From the NCBI GenBank assembly GCA_047634015.1, contig JBLIDB010000009.1:1-43881 (forward strand): a stretch of DNA of 43,881 nucleotides, given 5' to 3'. Below the pieces are notes generated by a model. The model was not told where the DNA came from, did no database searches, and saw only the letters and a program-made list of their open reading frames with translations. A program made the position numbers and the translations under genes. Of this stretch, positions 16,695 to 25,563 are shown one piece after another (position 1 is the stretch's first letter; each line of letters begins with the position of its first letter). The DNA is from JAJRXG01 sp047634015. GTDB taxonomy: Bacteria; Bacteroidota; Bacteroidia; Chitinophagales; Saprospiraceae.

Positions 16695-17492
16695 ATGAAC
16701 CCAGAAGTTATAGCAATCTTAGCCACCTTTGCGGTTTTTACGATTCTGGAAATCGTATTTACCAATTTTTTTCATAAGCCCAAGCAAAACAAACAAGATG
16801 GATGGGTAGAGATTTTGAGTTCAGCTATTCTTATCATAGTAACGCAGCCATTAGTTCTTTTCTTAGGAGGGTATGTTGTTTATCTTGTCGCTCCATGGGC
16901 TGAAAATAGTTTGATTGACATCTCAATATTTTCTGGCGTTTTGCTATTTCTTATTTTTGATGATATGACACAATACTGGTGGCATAGAATCTCTCACAAT
17001 GTCACTTGGCTATATAATCTACATCGCCCACATCACAATGCGGAATATTTATCTGTACGAGTAGTTTATCGCAATAACGTATTTTACTACCTTCTTATGC
17101 CCGGACTATGGTTATCAGGGGCGCTCATTTATCTAGGATTAGGGTGGATTTATGTGGGCTATATCATTGTCAAAATGCTCGTTATAATTGGTGCTCATTC
17201 TGATGTTCATTGGGACGCACCACTTTATAAAATCAAATGGTTATCTCCGATCATGTGGGTCGTAGAACGCACCATTTCTACACCATCGACCCATAGTGCC
17301 CATCATGGCAAACACAAATCAGATGGTATTACAAACTATAAAGGGAATTTTGGCAACCTACTATTCTTCTGGGACGTACTATTTGGAACGGCTAAAATTA
17401 CTCGCCAATATCCCCCAGAAATGGGTGTCGAGAATCTACCTGACACCACTCTCGGCGAACAGTTGTTTTGGCCAATAATTAAGGCTAAGTAG
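16695..17492 (+). CDS. Sterol desaturase/fatty acid hydroxylase family protein
   Basis: Membrane di-iron enzyme of 265 aa. The His clusters that bind the iron pair are present: HRISH, HRPHH and HSAHHGKH. Four or so hydrophobic segments surround them. Family members hydroxylate or desaturate lipids such as sterols, carotenoids or acyl chains; the substrate here is unknown. It has its own promoter and is convergent with a second member of the same superfamily (17551-18501). The two proteins share only the His-motif architecture, so they are not a recent duplication. Confidence 0.88.
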   Translation: MNPEVIAILATFAVFTILEIVFTNFFHKPKQNKQDGWVEILSSAILIIVTQPLVLFLGGYVVYLVAPWAENSLIDISIFSGVLLFLIFDDMTQYWWHRISHNVTWLYNLHRPHHNAEYLSVRVVYRNNVFYYLLMPGLWLSGALIYLGLGWIYVGYIIVKMLVIIGAHSDVHWDAPLYKIKWLSPIMWVVERTISTPSTHSAHHGKHKSDGITNYKGNFGNLLFFWDVLFGTAKITRQYPPEMGVENLPDTTLGEQLFWPIIKAK

Positions 17493-17550
17493 GATTCTAC
17501 TTTGACATTGGATTATTACATGAAAAGGCCAGTTTTTAAGGCTTCTTTTT

Positions 17551-18501
17551 CTATTGAAAATTGGAATACTTCTCTGGATTAGTATAGTAATCTTCTGGCT
17601 TATCGATATCTCCACTGAATGGTGCTTTCAGTTGACCTATATAGCCTTCAGGGTACAAAGGATTTAGAAGCCCGATCTCTGTAACCTCTCTTTTGTTCGG
17701 CAAGAAAAAAGTACCGAAGACAAGATCCCAAATAATAAGGTTATTACCATAATTAGAATTTGATTCAGAAACCTTCTTTGAATGATGCCATCGATGCAAC
17801 TCAGTCATACTAAAGATATAGTTGAGCCATCCCATCTTGATATATATGTTACTATGCTGGAATAAGCCGTGGATAGAATTGAAAATCGCATACAATAAAA
17901 GACACTCAGGATTGGCACCCAAAATTATAAAAGGTACCGTCTCAGGAATCAGAAACAAGACTTTTTCCAAAGGGTGGAATCTTGCAGCATTTAGAAAGTA
18001 AAGTCTTTTGGGACTATGGTGTATCGCATGAAACCGCCATAACCAAGGCACTTCATGAGCCCACCTATGTATCCAATATCTCCCGAATTCTGCAATCAAT
18101 AAAGCCAATCCCAACTGCAAAAACAAATGCCATTCATGAGGCCATAAATTTCCTCCATATTCCACGGCCAGATAGCCTGTTACTCCTGCGATAATAAAGG
18201 CCCAAAATGGCTCCATAATCCGCCCTATTAATATCTGAGTTACAAATAGATGGATTGTATCATTGCCTACGTCATTTTGTGACCTATTCCATTCCTTCTT
18301 ATACGGTAGCATTCTTTCTATCAGGGCAATCAAAAGAATAGCCCCAAGGACAATTGGCGAGCCTTTTGCTACGACATTCCCGCCATCTGAAGACATGCTA
18401 ATCCATAAGCCTAACCATAGGCCTAATCCCATTACTATAGGAAAAATGATTCTTGCTGATACTTCTTGATTTCGACTATGGGGGGCTCTACCAGACTTCA
18501 T
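17551..18501 (-). CDS. Sterol desaturase/fatty acid hydroxylase family protein
   Basis: Second di-iron membrane oxygenase of the region, 316 aa. His motifs are HRWAH, FHAIHHS and LHRWHHS, with NAARFHPLEK between them as in many sterol-desaturase-like proteins of bacteria. Hydrophobic stretches near residues 18-40, 45-60, 80-115 and 125-145 fit the usual four-helix membrane arrangement. It is convergent with the neighbouring hydroxylase, stops 58 bp apart. Substrate unknown; a lipid is likely. Confidence 0.88.
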   Translation of the reverse strand: MKSGRAPHSRNQEVSARIIFPIVMGLGLWLGLWISMSSDGGNVVAKGSPIVLGAILLIALIERMLPYKKEWNRSQNDVGNDTIHLFVTQILIGRIMEPFWAFIIAGVTGYLAVEYGGNLWPHEWHLFLQLGLALLIAEFGRYWIHRWAHEVPWLWRFHAIHHSPKRLYFLNAARFHPLEKVLFLIPETVPFIILGANPECLLLYAIFNSIHGLFQHSNIYIKMGWLNYIFSMTELHRWHHSKKVSESNSNYGNNLIIWDLVFGTFFLPNKREVTEIGLLNPLYPEGYIGQLKAPFSGDIDKPEDYYTNPEKYSNFQ

Positions 18502-18576
18502 GATAGGTCAATATAGCCAAGTTTATATACTTACTCTGGTAAAAACCTTAAGACCTAACAACTTCTATAAGCTAAT

Positions 18577-18806
18577 CTATTTCCTTACCCCTGAGGAGCT
18601 CTCCTTTAGTAGGGAGAGCTCCTTCTTAAGCGCTATAATATCGTTTTGTTGACATTGAATTGTGGTTTGCATATCACTTAGCAAATGATCCTTGATCGCT
18701 TGGCTATGACCCAAACCGACAATCCTTTTGATTTTCTTGACTGCGGGATTAGAAAAACATTGAATTGTCTGTCCAACAATTTGATCACTTAGTTTTATTT
18801 CATCTC
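18577..18806 (-). pseudogene. Coiled-coil gene fragment without a start
   Basis: An open frame of about 76 codons without any ATG at its 5' end reads DEIKLSDQIVGQTIQ, later AVKKIKRIVGLGHSQAIKDH, and ends in a coiled coil (NDIIALKKELSLLKE). Its upstream part abuts the S74 relic on the opposite strand. It looks like the 3' end of a lost gene. The family is not recognised. A perfect 11-bp hairpin (AGGAGCTCTCC and its complement, about 18594-18623) lies inside it. Confidence 0.4.
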
Positions 18807-18835
18807 ATGACTTGGAGAACTCTTTTTCCGAGATG

Positions 18836-19013
18836 GTCATATATGAAGACAATAGTATCGATGCCAAAGGCATAGTCTACAGCAAGATAACTCCCCTCCT
18901 CGTAGAGGCTATGCCATGCGGCAGGAATATCAGAACAAAGAACAGAGATAGACGCACTTAAAAAGGAATTAGCTGAAATCAAAGCATTTGTAACAGGACA
19001 ATTAGCGACGTAG
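18836..19013 (+). pseudogene. Relic of a peptidase S74 C-terminal domain
   Basis: The DNA matches the 3' part of the intact S74 gene at 19287-20906: EDNSIDAKGIVYSKITPLLVEA corresponds to EDNGIDAKGMDYSKMTPLLVEA. A 4-nt deletion in the segment equivalent to GCTGCCAATGCC and a second one-base loss break the frame. The end reads EIDALKKELAEIKAFVTGQLAT, a coiled-coil tail, and a TAG. The shared 57-61 bp downstream sequence (see the repeat entries) shows that the locus was duplicated together with its flank. Confidence 0.8.
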
Positions 19014-19110
19014 CCTTCTGATGAATGATGGAATAAAGATCATAATGAAATGCTATGGAGATCAACAGAAAAGATGGGATGTGAAATTTAACATGATAAA
19101 CTTTAGTAGA

Positions 19111-19167
19111 ACCAAGGGCTTTGAAGAACAGTACTTTATTTTAGCCCCGTCATATATCATTGACTAA
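19111..19167 (+). repeat. Downstream repeat copy 1 (after the S74 relic)
   Basis: About 57 bp starting ACCAAGGGCTTTGAAGAACA and ending near TCATTGAC. It matches 20974-21034 at about nine in ten positions. It is part of the duplicated S74 locus. Confidence 0.8.
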
Positions 19168-19286
19168 ACCCTATACCCCAAAAGTATATATTTAATTATG
19201 GTTATTCTATAAAGGTTATGTATCTTACTAAATGACTCTTATGCACTAAGATTTTTGGCATATAGTACAATCTTAAAACGATAATC

Positions 19287-20906
19287 ATGAAACACCTTTT
19301 TACCTTAATCTTCACGCTACTCTTATCCATCAACCTAATAGCCCAAACACAGCTCGACGTGCAAGGTAACTCTAGCACTGACACTGTAGTGAAGATCACG
19401 GTAAACTATACTGGTCAATCTGATGTGGTCGGACTTAAAGTTACCTCAATACCCGATGGGTCATCCTCCAACAAGGGCATAGGTGGTTTGTTTATTGGTG
19501 GTTATCGGGGCATCTTGAGCACAAGCACAAGTGGTATAGGGGTAAGTGGCAACTCTCAAACTGGTATAGGCGTAGAAGGAAGTACTCAAACTGGAGATTA
19601 TGCGATATCAGGTACCAATAAAGGTAGTGGCGATGGGGTATATGGGGAAGCAGATAGTTTTAATAGTAGTGCTGTATTTGGACAGAATAATAAGGGAAAT
19701 GGGGTAACAGGAAGCAGCACAAGTGGCACAGGCGTAGAAGGAAGTACTCAAACTGGACCATATGCCATTTCAGGTACCAATAATGGCAGTGGTAATGGGG
19801 TATATGGGAAAGCAGATAGCCTTAATAGTAGTGCTGTATTTGGACAGAATAATAAGGGTAATGGAGTATTCGGATTCAGCAGAAGTAGTACAGGGGTAGT
19901 GGGAGTGAGCACAAGTAGCAATGGGGTGAGAGGGAGCAGCACAAGTGGTAATGGTATAATAGGAACTACTCAATCTGGAATATATGCTATTTCAGGTACC
20001 AATAATGGGGGTGGACATGGAGTATATGGCAAGGCAGATAGTACAAGTAGTACAGGGGTATTTGGACAAAGTAGCAAGGGGACGGGTGTATTTGGGACCA
20101 GCGGAAGTGGTGATGGAGTATATGGAGAGAGCGACAGTGCTATAGGGGTAAGGGGGAAGAGCTCAACTAGTAGAGGTGTATTTGGGGAGAGCTCAACTAG
20201 TATAGGTGTACAAGGAGAGAGCTCAACTAGTATAGGTGTATTTGGGAAGAGCTCAAGTTATATCGGGGCATATGGACAGAGTACAAATAGTATCGGTGCT
20301 CAAGGAGAGAGCTCAACTAGTATAGGTGTATTTGGGACGAGCTCAACTAGTATAGGTGTACGAGGAGAGAGCGGAAGTAATATCGGGGTATATGGACAGA
20401 GCGGAAGTAATGTCGGGGTCGTGGGACAGAGCGCAAGTAATGTCGGGGTCGTGGGGATTGGGGGTACATTTGATTTTTTGGCTCAAGGTCCAGGGACGAA
20501 CTATGGCGCTACCTCCTCTCAAAGGTGGAAATCAAATATTATCAATATATCGGACCCGCTTGATAAAATATCTTCTCTAAGAGGTGTCTATTTCGATTGG
20601 GATGAAGATCATGGAGGTCAACATGACATAGGGTTTATTGCCGAAGAAATCGGACAAGTGATCCCAGAAATAGTCGGATGGGAAGACAACGGTATCGATG
20701 CCAAAGGTATGGACTATAGCAAGATGACTCCCCTCCTCGTAGAGGCTGCCAATGCCATGCGGAAGGAATACCAAGATCAGATAGATGGTCAAGAAACACG
20801 AATACAGTCATTAGAAGCAGCACTAAAAGACTTGAAAACTTTGCTTATGGCTCAAGTGAAAGAGAATGAGTCCTCAGTCGATAGAAGGGAAACCGATAAG
20901 GAGTAA
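19287..20906 (+). CDS. Secreted repeat protein with C-terminal intramolecular chaperone (peptidase S74) domain
   Basis: Protein of 539 aa. A signal peptide (MKHLFTLIFTLLLSINLIAQ) leads into a Gly/Ser/Thr/Val-rich repeat region: three long repeats with STQTG-YAISGTN and VYG-ADS-NSSAVFGQ, then eleven 10-residue units of GESSTSIGVF type (residues 280-389). This periodicity suits a fibrous beta-helix. The C terminus (SSQRWKSNIINISDPLDKISSLRGVYFDWDED ... DIGFIAEEIGQVIPEIV ... MTPLLVEAANAMR) is the S74 chaperone of phage tail-fibre type, which trimerises the fibre and then cuts itself off; a coiled coil follows (about 475-525). No type IX sorting domain is visible. Role at the cell surface is inferred. 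Confidence 0.85.
   Translation: MKHLFTLIFTLLLSINLIAQTQLDVQGNSSTDTVVKITVNYTGQSDVVGLKVTSIPDGSSSNKGIGGLFIGGYRGILSTSTSGIGVSGNSQTGIGVEGSTQTGDYAISGTNKGSGDGVYGEADSFNSSAVFGQNNKGNGVTGSSTSGTGVEGSTQTGPYAISGTNNGSGNGVYGKADSLNSSAVFGQNNKGNGVFGFSRSSTGVVGVSTSSNGVRGSSTSGNGIIGTTQSGIYAISGTNNGGGHGVYGKADSTSSTGVFGQSSKGTGVFGTSGSGDGVYGESDSAIGVRGKSSTSRGVFGESSTSIGVQGESSTSIGVFGKSSSYIGAYGQSTNSIGAQGESSTSIGVFGTSSTSIGVRGESGSNIGVYGQSGSNVGVVGQSASNVGVVGIGGTFDFLAQGPGTNYGATSSQRWKSNIINISDPLDKISSLRGVYFDWDEDHGGQHDIGFIAEEIGQVIPEIVGWEDNGIDAKGMDYSKMTPLLVEAANAMRKEYQDQIDGQETRIQSLEAALKDLKTLLMAQVKENESSVDRRETDKE
20124..20453 (+). repeat. Tandem 30-bp coding repeats (11 units)
   Basis: Eleven in-frame 30-bp units encoding variants of GESSTSIGVF. 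Some are identical at DNA level (GAGAGCTCAACTAGTATAGG recurs several times), so unit number could change by recombination or slippage without breaking the frame. Confidence 0.9.
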
Positions 20907-20973
20907 AAACCTCATACTTCAAGATTTGGATATATATGGGGTCGGCGTTTTTGATAGGCTACTACTTTGACTA

Positions 20974-21034
20974 ACCAAAGGGCTTTGAAGAACGGTACTT
21001 TATTTTATCCCCCCGTCTTACATCATTGACAAAA
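20974..21034 (+). repeat. Downstream repeat copy 2 (after the intact S74 gene)
   Basis: About 61 bp starting ACCAAAGGGCTTTGAAGAAC and ending TCATTGAC, the partner of 19111-19167. Confidence 0.8.
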
Positions 21035-21164
21035 CTCTTTTCCACCTAAAGCGCCGTTGGACAGTCTTATTCCCGTAGGGATTAGAACCACCACCCCTCT
21101 GTCTATTAAAAACAAACTATAACTATTTGTTGATTTTGACACGTAACTCGTTGATAAGGAGGAT

Positions 21165-21201
21165 AAAAAAGAAAACCCCATATCGTGAGATATGAGGTTT
21201 T
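21165..21201 (-). terminator. Intrinsic terminator after tRNA-Cys
   Basis: On the minus strand AAAACC-T-CATATC pairs with GATATG-G-GGTTTT around a 4-nt loop with one mismatch, followed by a T-rich tract (complement of 21165-21170). It starts just after the tRNA 3' end. Confidence 0.8.
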
Positions 21202-21202
21202 G

Positions 21203-21273
21203 AGGTCGGGAGCAGATTCGAACTGCCGTAGATGGTTTTGCAGACCACTGCCTAACCGCTCGGCCACCCGACC
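21203..21273 (-). tRNA. tRNA-Cys (GCA)
   Basis: The acceptor arm GGTCGGG pairs with CCCGACC, the D arm is GCCGAGCGGTTAGGC, the anticodon stem GTGGT/ACCAT encloses loop CTGCAAA with anticodon GCA, and the T arm is GGCAGTTCGAATCTGCT. CCA is not encoded. About 71 nt. It is probably the species sensed by the poly-Cys leaders at 6131-6359. Confidence 0.95.
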
Positions 21274-21357
21274 CTATATTCCTTTTGATAGCGGTATTTT
21301 TCAAAAGGAATGCAAATATATATTATTCTTACTCAAAAGATCAAGAATGCGAATACT

Positions 21358-21948
21358 TCAATTCACTTGAAATCTACGTTTCAAAAACTGTACCCATTGT
21401 TGTTTTTCCATTGCCCCTGTTATATGGTGCTCACCATCTAATATGAAGCTCGGCACTGCCGTTATATTGCGATTAATCGCTTCTTGAAAGATGGTTCCAT
21501 GGCCAACGGCAACCGAGTCATGTTCTACTTTGTTCTCAAAAGGGAGTAATAATGCCCTGACATTTTCTTCATTTGTTAAATCAGATCCAGCACAGAAGTA
21601 CCCTTCCAAGAGAGAACCCTTTGCCTCCCATCTGTGCTCGGCCGCAGGAATATGCATCAGTCGTTGATGCATATCAAGCGTATTTGGAACATTCTGGATT
21701 AGATCCCATCGAAAGGAAATTCCTATCTGTTCCCCTGCAGCAGTGAGTGTAGATTTATGACCTTTCTTCCCAAAGGACTTAAGTGATCTACCTTCAAGCG
21801 GTGTATCTGGATAGAGCTGATATGGAGAAATGTCCAAGACTACTTCCCCTTCGAGATTTAATTCTTGAATGGCCGTTTCAAGCCTTTTCTTGCCTACATA
21901 ACACCAAGGACAGATGATGTCAGAAATTAAAGTAATTGAGAGGTTCAC
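21358..21948 (-). CDS. DsbA-family (FrnE-like) oxidoreductase
   Basis: Protein of 196 aa without a signal peptide, hence cytoplasmic. The active site CPWC is at residues 13-16 near the N terminus and the cis-proline region is TAVPSFI. The helical insert (residues about 60-150) is typical of the FrnE/2-hydroxychromene isomerase branch. It could act as a protein disulfide oxidoreductase or a glutathione-type enzyme. The gene starts 6 bp after the stop of the membrane protein gene upstream. Confidence 0.88.
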   Translation of the reverse strand: MNLSITLISDIICPWCYVGKKRLETAIQELNLEGEVVLDISPYQLYPDTPLEGRSLKSFGKKGHKSTLTAAGEQIGISFRWDLIQNVPNTLDMHQRLMHIPAAEHRWEAKGSLLEGYFCAGSDLTNEENVRALLLPFENKVEHDSVAVGHGTIFQEAINRNITAVPSFILDGEHHITGAMEKQQWVQFLKRRFQVN

Positions 21949-21954
21949 GAGTTA

Positions 21955-22524
21955 CTACGCGATAGCAGCTTCTGTATTCAAAAAGAAAGAACGAGATGTT
22001 ATCCATTCGTACGCTCCAAAAAGAACAAAGCCATAGAATAAGTTCCCTAAGACAGTATTCCAAAAGAATGGAATTGCCGCAACATAACAAGCCGTCAATC
22101 CTCCAGCATTCTTAGGATACATAGTTCCTCCGGCCCAAACACCAAAATTGGTGATGATGTAAAAGAGCACTGCAGCAGCAAAACTTGCCCCAACCAATCT
22201 GACGATAGATCGCTTTCGGAGGATATAATATCCTACTATTCCTGCAAGAATAAATGCTCCATAAACCCAGAAGTTACCGAAGACCACGAAGGAATCGTAA
22301 TACTGACTATAAAAACCATTATTGAGAATAAGGTCACTCACCCAATACGCACCAAATGGAATTAAGAACCGCTGCGCTCCTTTTAAATAGGCTGCTCCAA
22401 ATAACGCAATGGCTCCAATGGCACTAAAGTTTGGTAGAATTGACTCGCCACCTATCAAAAAGATAAATCGAGTCGCAAATCCTATGATTATAAGTGTAAA
22501 AGCGATCCAAAAATGTTTTCTCAT
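21955..22524 (-). CDS. DUF6580-type integral membrane protein
   Basis: Protein of 189 aa with about six hydrophobic helices. The pattern (RFIFLIGGESILPNFSAIGAIALFGAAYLKG, LIPFGAYWVSDLILNN, LFYIITNFGVWAGGTMYPKNAGGLTACYVAAIPFFWNTVLGNLFY) fits the DUF6580 family, which resembles ECF-type substrate-binding membrane components. No substrate can be named. It probably forms an operon with the DsbA-like gene. Confidence 0.75.
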   Translation of the reverse strand: MRKHFWIAFTLIIIGFATRFIFLIGGESILPNFSAIGAIALFGAAYLKGAQRFLIPFGAYWVSDLILNNGFYSQYYDSFVVFGNFWVYGAFILAGIVGYYILRKRSIVRLVGASFAAAVLFYIITNFGVWAGGTMYPKNAGGLTACYVAAIPFFWNTVLGNLFYGFVLFGAYEWITSRSFFLNTEAAIA

Positions 22525-22602
22525 GATTTCTATTTATTACTACAAAGGAAAAGATTTTTTAGCACTCTTGGCGTTTTGAATTTTAGCTTCATTGGTAATC
22601 TT

Positions 22603-22642
22603 AAAATAAACGGTTACTAAACCTGTAAGGTTTAGTAACCGT
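22603..22642 (-). terminator. Terminator downstream of clpB
   Basis: Perfect 15-bp stem ACGGTTACTAAACCT / AGGTTTAGTAACCGT with a 3-nt loop (arms 22610-22624 and 22628-22642), followed on the minus strand by TTTATTTTAAG. It starts 13 bp after the clpB stop codon. Confidence 0.88.
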
Positions 22643-22655
22643 ATTCTCTATTTTT

Positions 22656-25277
22656 TCACTCTTCTTCGTCTCGTTCTTCGATAGCAAAGGCAAATCCCTT
22701 AGCATCGGTAGACACTTTTACGAGATCTCCATCACTGGCTTTTCCGCTAAGCAGCAACTTCGAAAGTTCGTTGACGATCTCCTTTTGGATGACTCTCTTA
22801 AGCGGTCTTGCACCAAACTGAGGATCATAACCTAAACTTGCCATCATATCCATTGCTTTGTCATCGAATTCAATTTCAATATTACTCTTGGCCAAGTTTT
22901 TTCTAATTCCTTTGAGTAATAAGTATGCGATCTTCTTGATTTCGGCTTTCGTAAGCGGGAGGAACATGATCTTCTCATCGATACGATTCAGGAACTCAGG
23001 ACGTAAACTATCCTTGAGCTGTTCGAAGACTTCCACCTTAGTGGTTTCGATAATATCTTGGCGATGTTCCTCTCCGACACTAGCAAGGTCTTCAAAGTTC
23101 TCTAAGATGGTTTCAGAACCCATATTAGACGTCATTATGATAATCGTATTCTTAAAGTCAGCTAATCTTCCTTTGTTATCTGTAAGTCTTCCATCATCGA
23201 GCACCTGCAACAGAATATTGAACGTATCTGGGTGTGCCTTTTCTATCTCATCCAGCAGAATAATAGAATAAGGTTTGCGTCTTACGGCTTCTGTTAATTG
23301 ACCTCCTTCATCATATCCTACATATCCGGGAGGAGCACCTACGAGTCGTGATACCGAGTGCTTCTCTTGATATTCTGACATATCAATTCGAGTTATAGCA
23401 TTCTTATCATCGAATAAGACCTTGGCAAGTGATTTAGCAAGTTCAGTCTTTCCCACTCCTGTTGGTCCTAAGAATATGAATGAACCAATTGGTCTCTTCT
23501 CATCTTGAAGTCCTGCCCTACTCCGTCTTACCGCATCTGATACCGCTACAACCGCTTCATTCTGGCCGATAAGCATCTGGTGGATTTGATCTTCAAGATT
23601 TAACAGTTTTTCTTTCTCGCTTTGGAGCATTTTCGATACTGGAATACCTGTCCACCGAGAGACGATATCTGCGATGTCATTCGCCGTTACTTCCTCATTA
23701 GTAAATCTACTGTCTTCTGGTAATTCATGTAACTTCTCCTCGGCAACACGAAGCATGGCCTCTTTCTCTTTGAGATCTCCATATCGAATCTTAGCAACTA
23801 ATTCAAAGTTGTTGTCACGCTCCGCCATCTCTCCTTGATGCTCTAACTCCTCTATTTGTTTCTTGATGTTTTGGATATTATCGACAACCTCTTTTTCGCT
23901 TTGCCAAGCAGCATAACGAGATTCGTAGGCCTCTTTGGCATTGGCGATCTGTTGTGATATACGATTAAGCTTTTTCTCATCTTTCTCTCGTTTGATCGCT
24001 TCGCGCTCGATTTCTAATTGTCGGACACGCCTATCAAGTTCGTCTATTTCTTCTGGGACAGAGTCGAGCTCTAATCTCAATTTGGCCGCTGCCTCATCTA
24101 TCAAATCAATTGCCTTATCCGGTAATTTACGATTGGCAATATATCTATGCGATAACTCTGCTGCAGCTATTAATGCCTCATCCAGTATATCGATCTTATG
24201 GTATACTTCATACTTATCTTGAATTCCTCTTAAGATCGAAATCGTATCTTCTACACTGGGCTCATCAATAAATACTGTAAGGAATCTTCTTACTAATGCT
24301 TTGTCATTCTCGAAGTACTTCTGATACTCATCGAATGTCGTTGCTCCAATTGTCCTTAGTTCTCCTCGAGCCAATGCTGGTTTTAAAATATTCGCTGCGT
24401 CCATAGCGCCATTGCCTCCGCCAGCACCTATAAGTGTGTGAATCTCATCGACGAATAATATTACCTCTCCATTAGATTCTTTTACTTCCTTTACGACTGA
24501 TTTAAGCCGCTCTTCAAACTCTCCTTTGAATTTGGCTCCCGCTATCAATGCTGAAATATCAAGAGAGTATATCTGCTTTGAAAGCAAGTTTTCAGGAACA
24601 TCTTGCTTGACGATCCGCCACGCGATACCCTCTACGATAGCGGTTTTACCTACTCCTGCATCTCCTATTAGGATCGGATTGTTTTTCTTTCGTCGAGAGA
24701 GAATATGAAGTATTCGCCTGATCTCCTCATCTCTCCCGATGATTGGATCTAATTTTCCTGATTCCGCTCTTTCATTAAGGTTTATAGCGTACTTCTTAAG
24801 TGAATTATAGTTGCCATCTGTACTTTGGTCTGTAACTTTTCGTCCTTTTCGAAGCTCCTTGATTGCTTTTTCAAGACCTTCTTTGGAGACTCCTAAAGCT
24901 TTAAGCATTTTGGCAGCCTTATCATTTCCTTCAACGATTCCCGTAAGAATCAGTTCTATAGAAATAAACTCATCGCCATAGGATTTCATTAGTTTTTTGG
25001 CTTTCGCCAAAGCCTTATTGGAATCGTTGGTGAGATATTGCTTATCCGATCCTTCAACCTTCGGAAAGGATTCTATGGCTTTGTTAATTTCCTTTTTAAG
25101 TTGAATGATATTCACACTCATCTTATTAAAAATGAACTCCGCGAGTTGCTCTTCTATCTCAAATAAAGCTTTGAGTATGTGAACAGTATCTACAGATTGT
25201 TGGTCTAATTCACCGGCAAGGTGCTGAGCTCTTACGATTAGCTCTTGTGATTTTATTGTGAAATTATCGTATGTCAT
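22656..25277 (-). CDS. clpB: ATP-dependent chaperone ClpB
   Basis: AAA+ disaggregase of 873 aa that rescues aggregated proteins with DnaK. Order of parts: N-terminal Clp repeat domain (about residues 1-145), first AAA module with GDAGVGKT and IGRDEEIRRILHILSRRKKNNPILIG, the middle coiled-coil domain (about 410-525) that marks ClpB rather than ClpA or ClpC, and the second AAA module with GPTGVGKTELAKSLA, DEIEKAHPD and a C-terminal FGARPLKR. Full length with intact motifs. The 250-bp upstream region is shared with a divergent gene and holds two GACA-N3-TGTC palindromes. No CIRCE element is seen there. Confidence 0.97.
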   Translation of the reverse strand: MTYDNFTIKSQELIVRAQHLAGELDQQSVDTVHILKALFEIEEQLAEFIFNKMSVNIIQLKKEINKAIESFPKVEGSDKQYLTNDSNKALAKAKKLMKSYGDEFISIELILTGIVEGNDKAAKMLKALGVSKEGLEKAIKELRKGRKVTDQSTDGNYNSLKKYAINLNERAESGKLDPIIGRDEEIRRILHILSRRKKNNPILIGDAGVGKTAIVEGIAWRIVKQDVPENLLSKQIYSLDISALIAGAKFKGEFEERLKSVVKEVKESNGEVILFVDEIHTLIGAGGGNGAMDAANILKPALARGELRTIGATTFDEYQKYFENDKALVRRFLTVFIDEPSVEDTISILRGIQDKYEVYHKIDILDEALIAAAELSHRYIANRKLPDKAIDLIDEAAAKLRLELDSVPEEIDELDRRVRQLEIEREAIKREKDEKKLNRISQQIANAKEAYESRYAAWQSEKEVVDNIQNIKKQIEELEHQGEMAERDNNFELVAKIRYGDLKEKEAMLRVAEEKLHELPEDSRFTNEEVTANDIADIVSRWTGIPVSKMLQSEKEKLLNLEDQIHQMLIGQNEAVVAVSDAVRRSRAGLQDEKRPIGSFIFLGPTGVGKTELAKSLAKVLFDDKNAITRIDMSEYQEKHSVSRLVGAPPGYVGYDEGGQLTEAVRRKPYSIILLDEIEKAHPDTFNILLQVLDDGRLTDNKGRLADFKNTIIIMTSNMGSETILENFEDLASVGEEHRQDIIETTKVEVFEQLKDSLRPEFLNRIDEKIMFLPLTKAEIKKIAYLLLKGIRKNLAKSNIEIEFDDKAMDMMASLGYDPQFGARPLKRVIQKEIVNELSKLLLSGKASDGDLVKVSTDAKGFAFAIEERDEEE

Positions 25278-25335
25278 CTTTTACCGTTTTAGTCTATTCT
25301 ATTTATATCAAATCTTAAACCACTTCTCAAAAACA

Positions 25336-25379
25336 GACAACTTGTCGTGTATCTTGTGAAAAAACATGACAAAATGTCA
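25336..25379. promoter_or_regulatory. Paired GACA-N3-TGTC palindromes (candidate operator)
   Basis: GACAACTTGTC (25336-25346) and TGACAAAATGTCA (25367-25379) share the half-sites GACA/TGTC with a 3-bp spacer. Their centres are 32 bp apart, about three helical turns. They lie between divergent clpB and the metallopeptidase gene. The binding protein is unknown. Confidence 0.5.
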
Positions 25380-25563
25380 AAAGCTCTGTTTTTGACTTTA
25401 GACTGTTGGGTCTATGTCTATGTTTTTGGATTCGAACAGTGTTAAAATTTGTAACGTCAAGGTAGGGACTTTATGTTGTTCTTAACAGCGATGAGCCAAA
25501 CCTAGCATAAGAAATACTGGTATTTAATTGTTAAGAATAACACATTCATCAATTGCTACTACT

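Noticed and set aside
16695..18501. Recent duplication of the two sterol-desaturase-like genes
   Set aside because: Apart from the His motifs, sequence and length differ too much.
20124..20453. CRISPR-like periodic repeats
   Set aside because: The 30-bp units are contiguous, without spacers, and lie in one open frame of the S74 protein.
22559..22567. CIRCE half-site TTAGCACTC near clpB
   Set aside because: The matching half GAGTGCTAA is absent and the site is downstream of clpB, not in its promoter.
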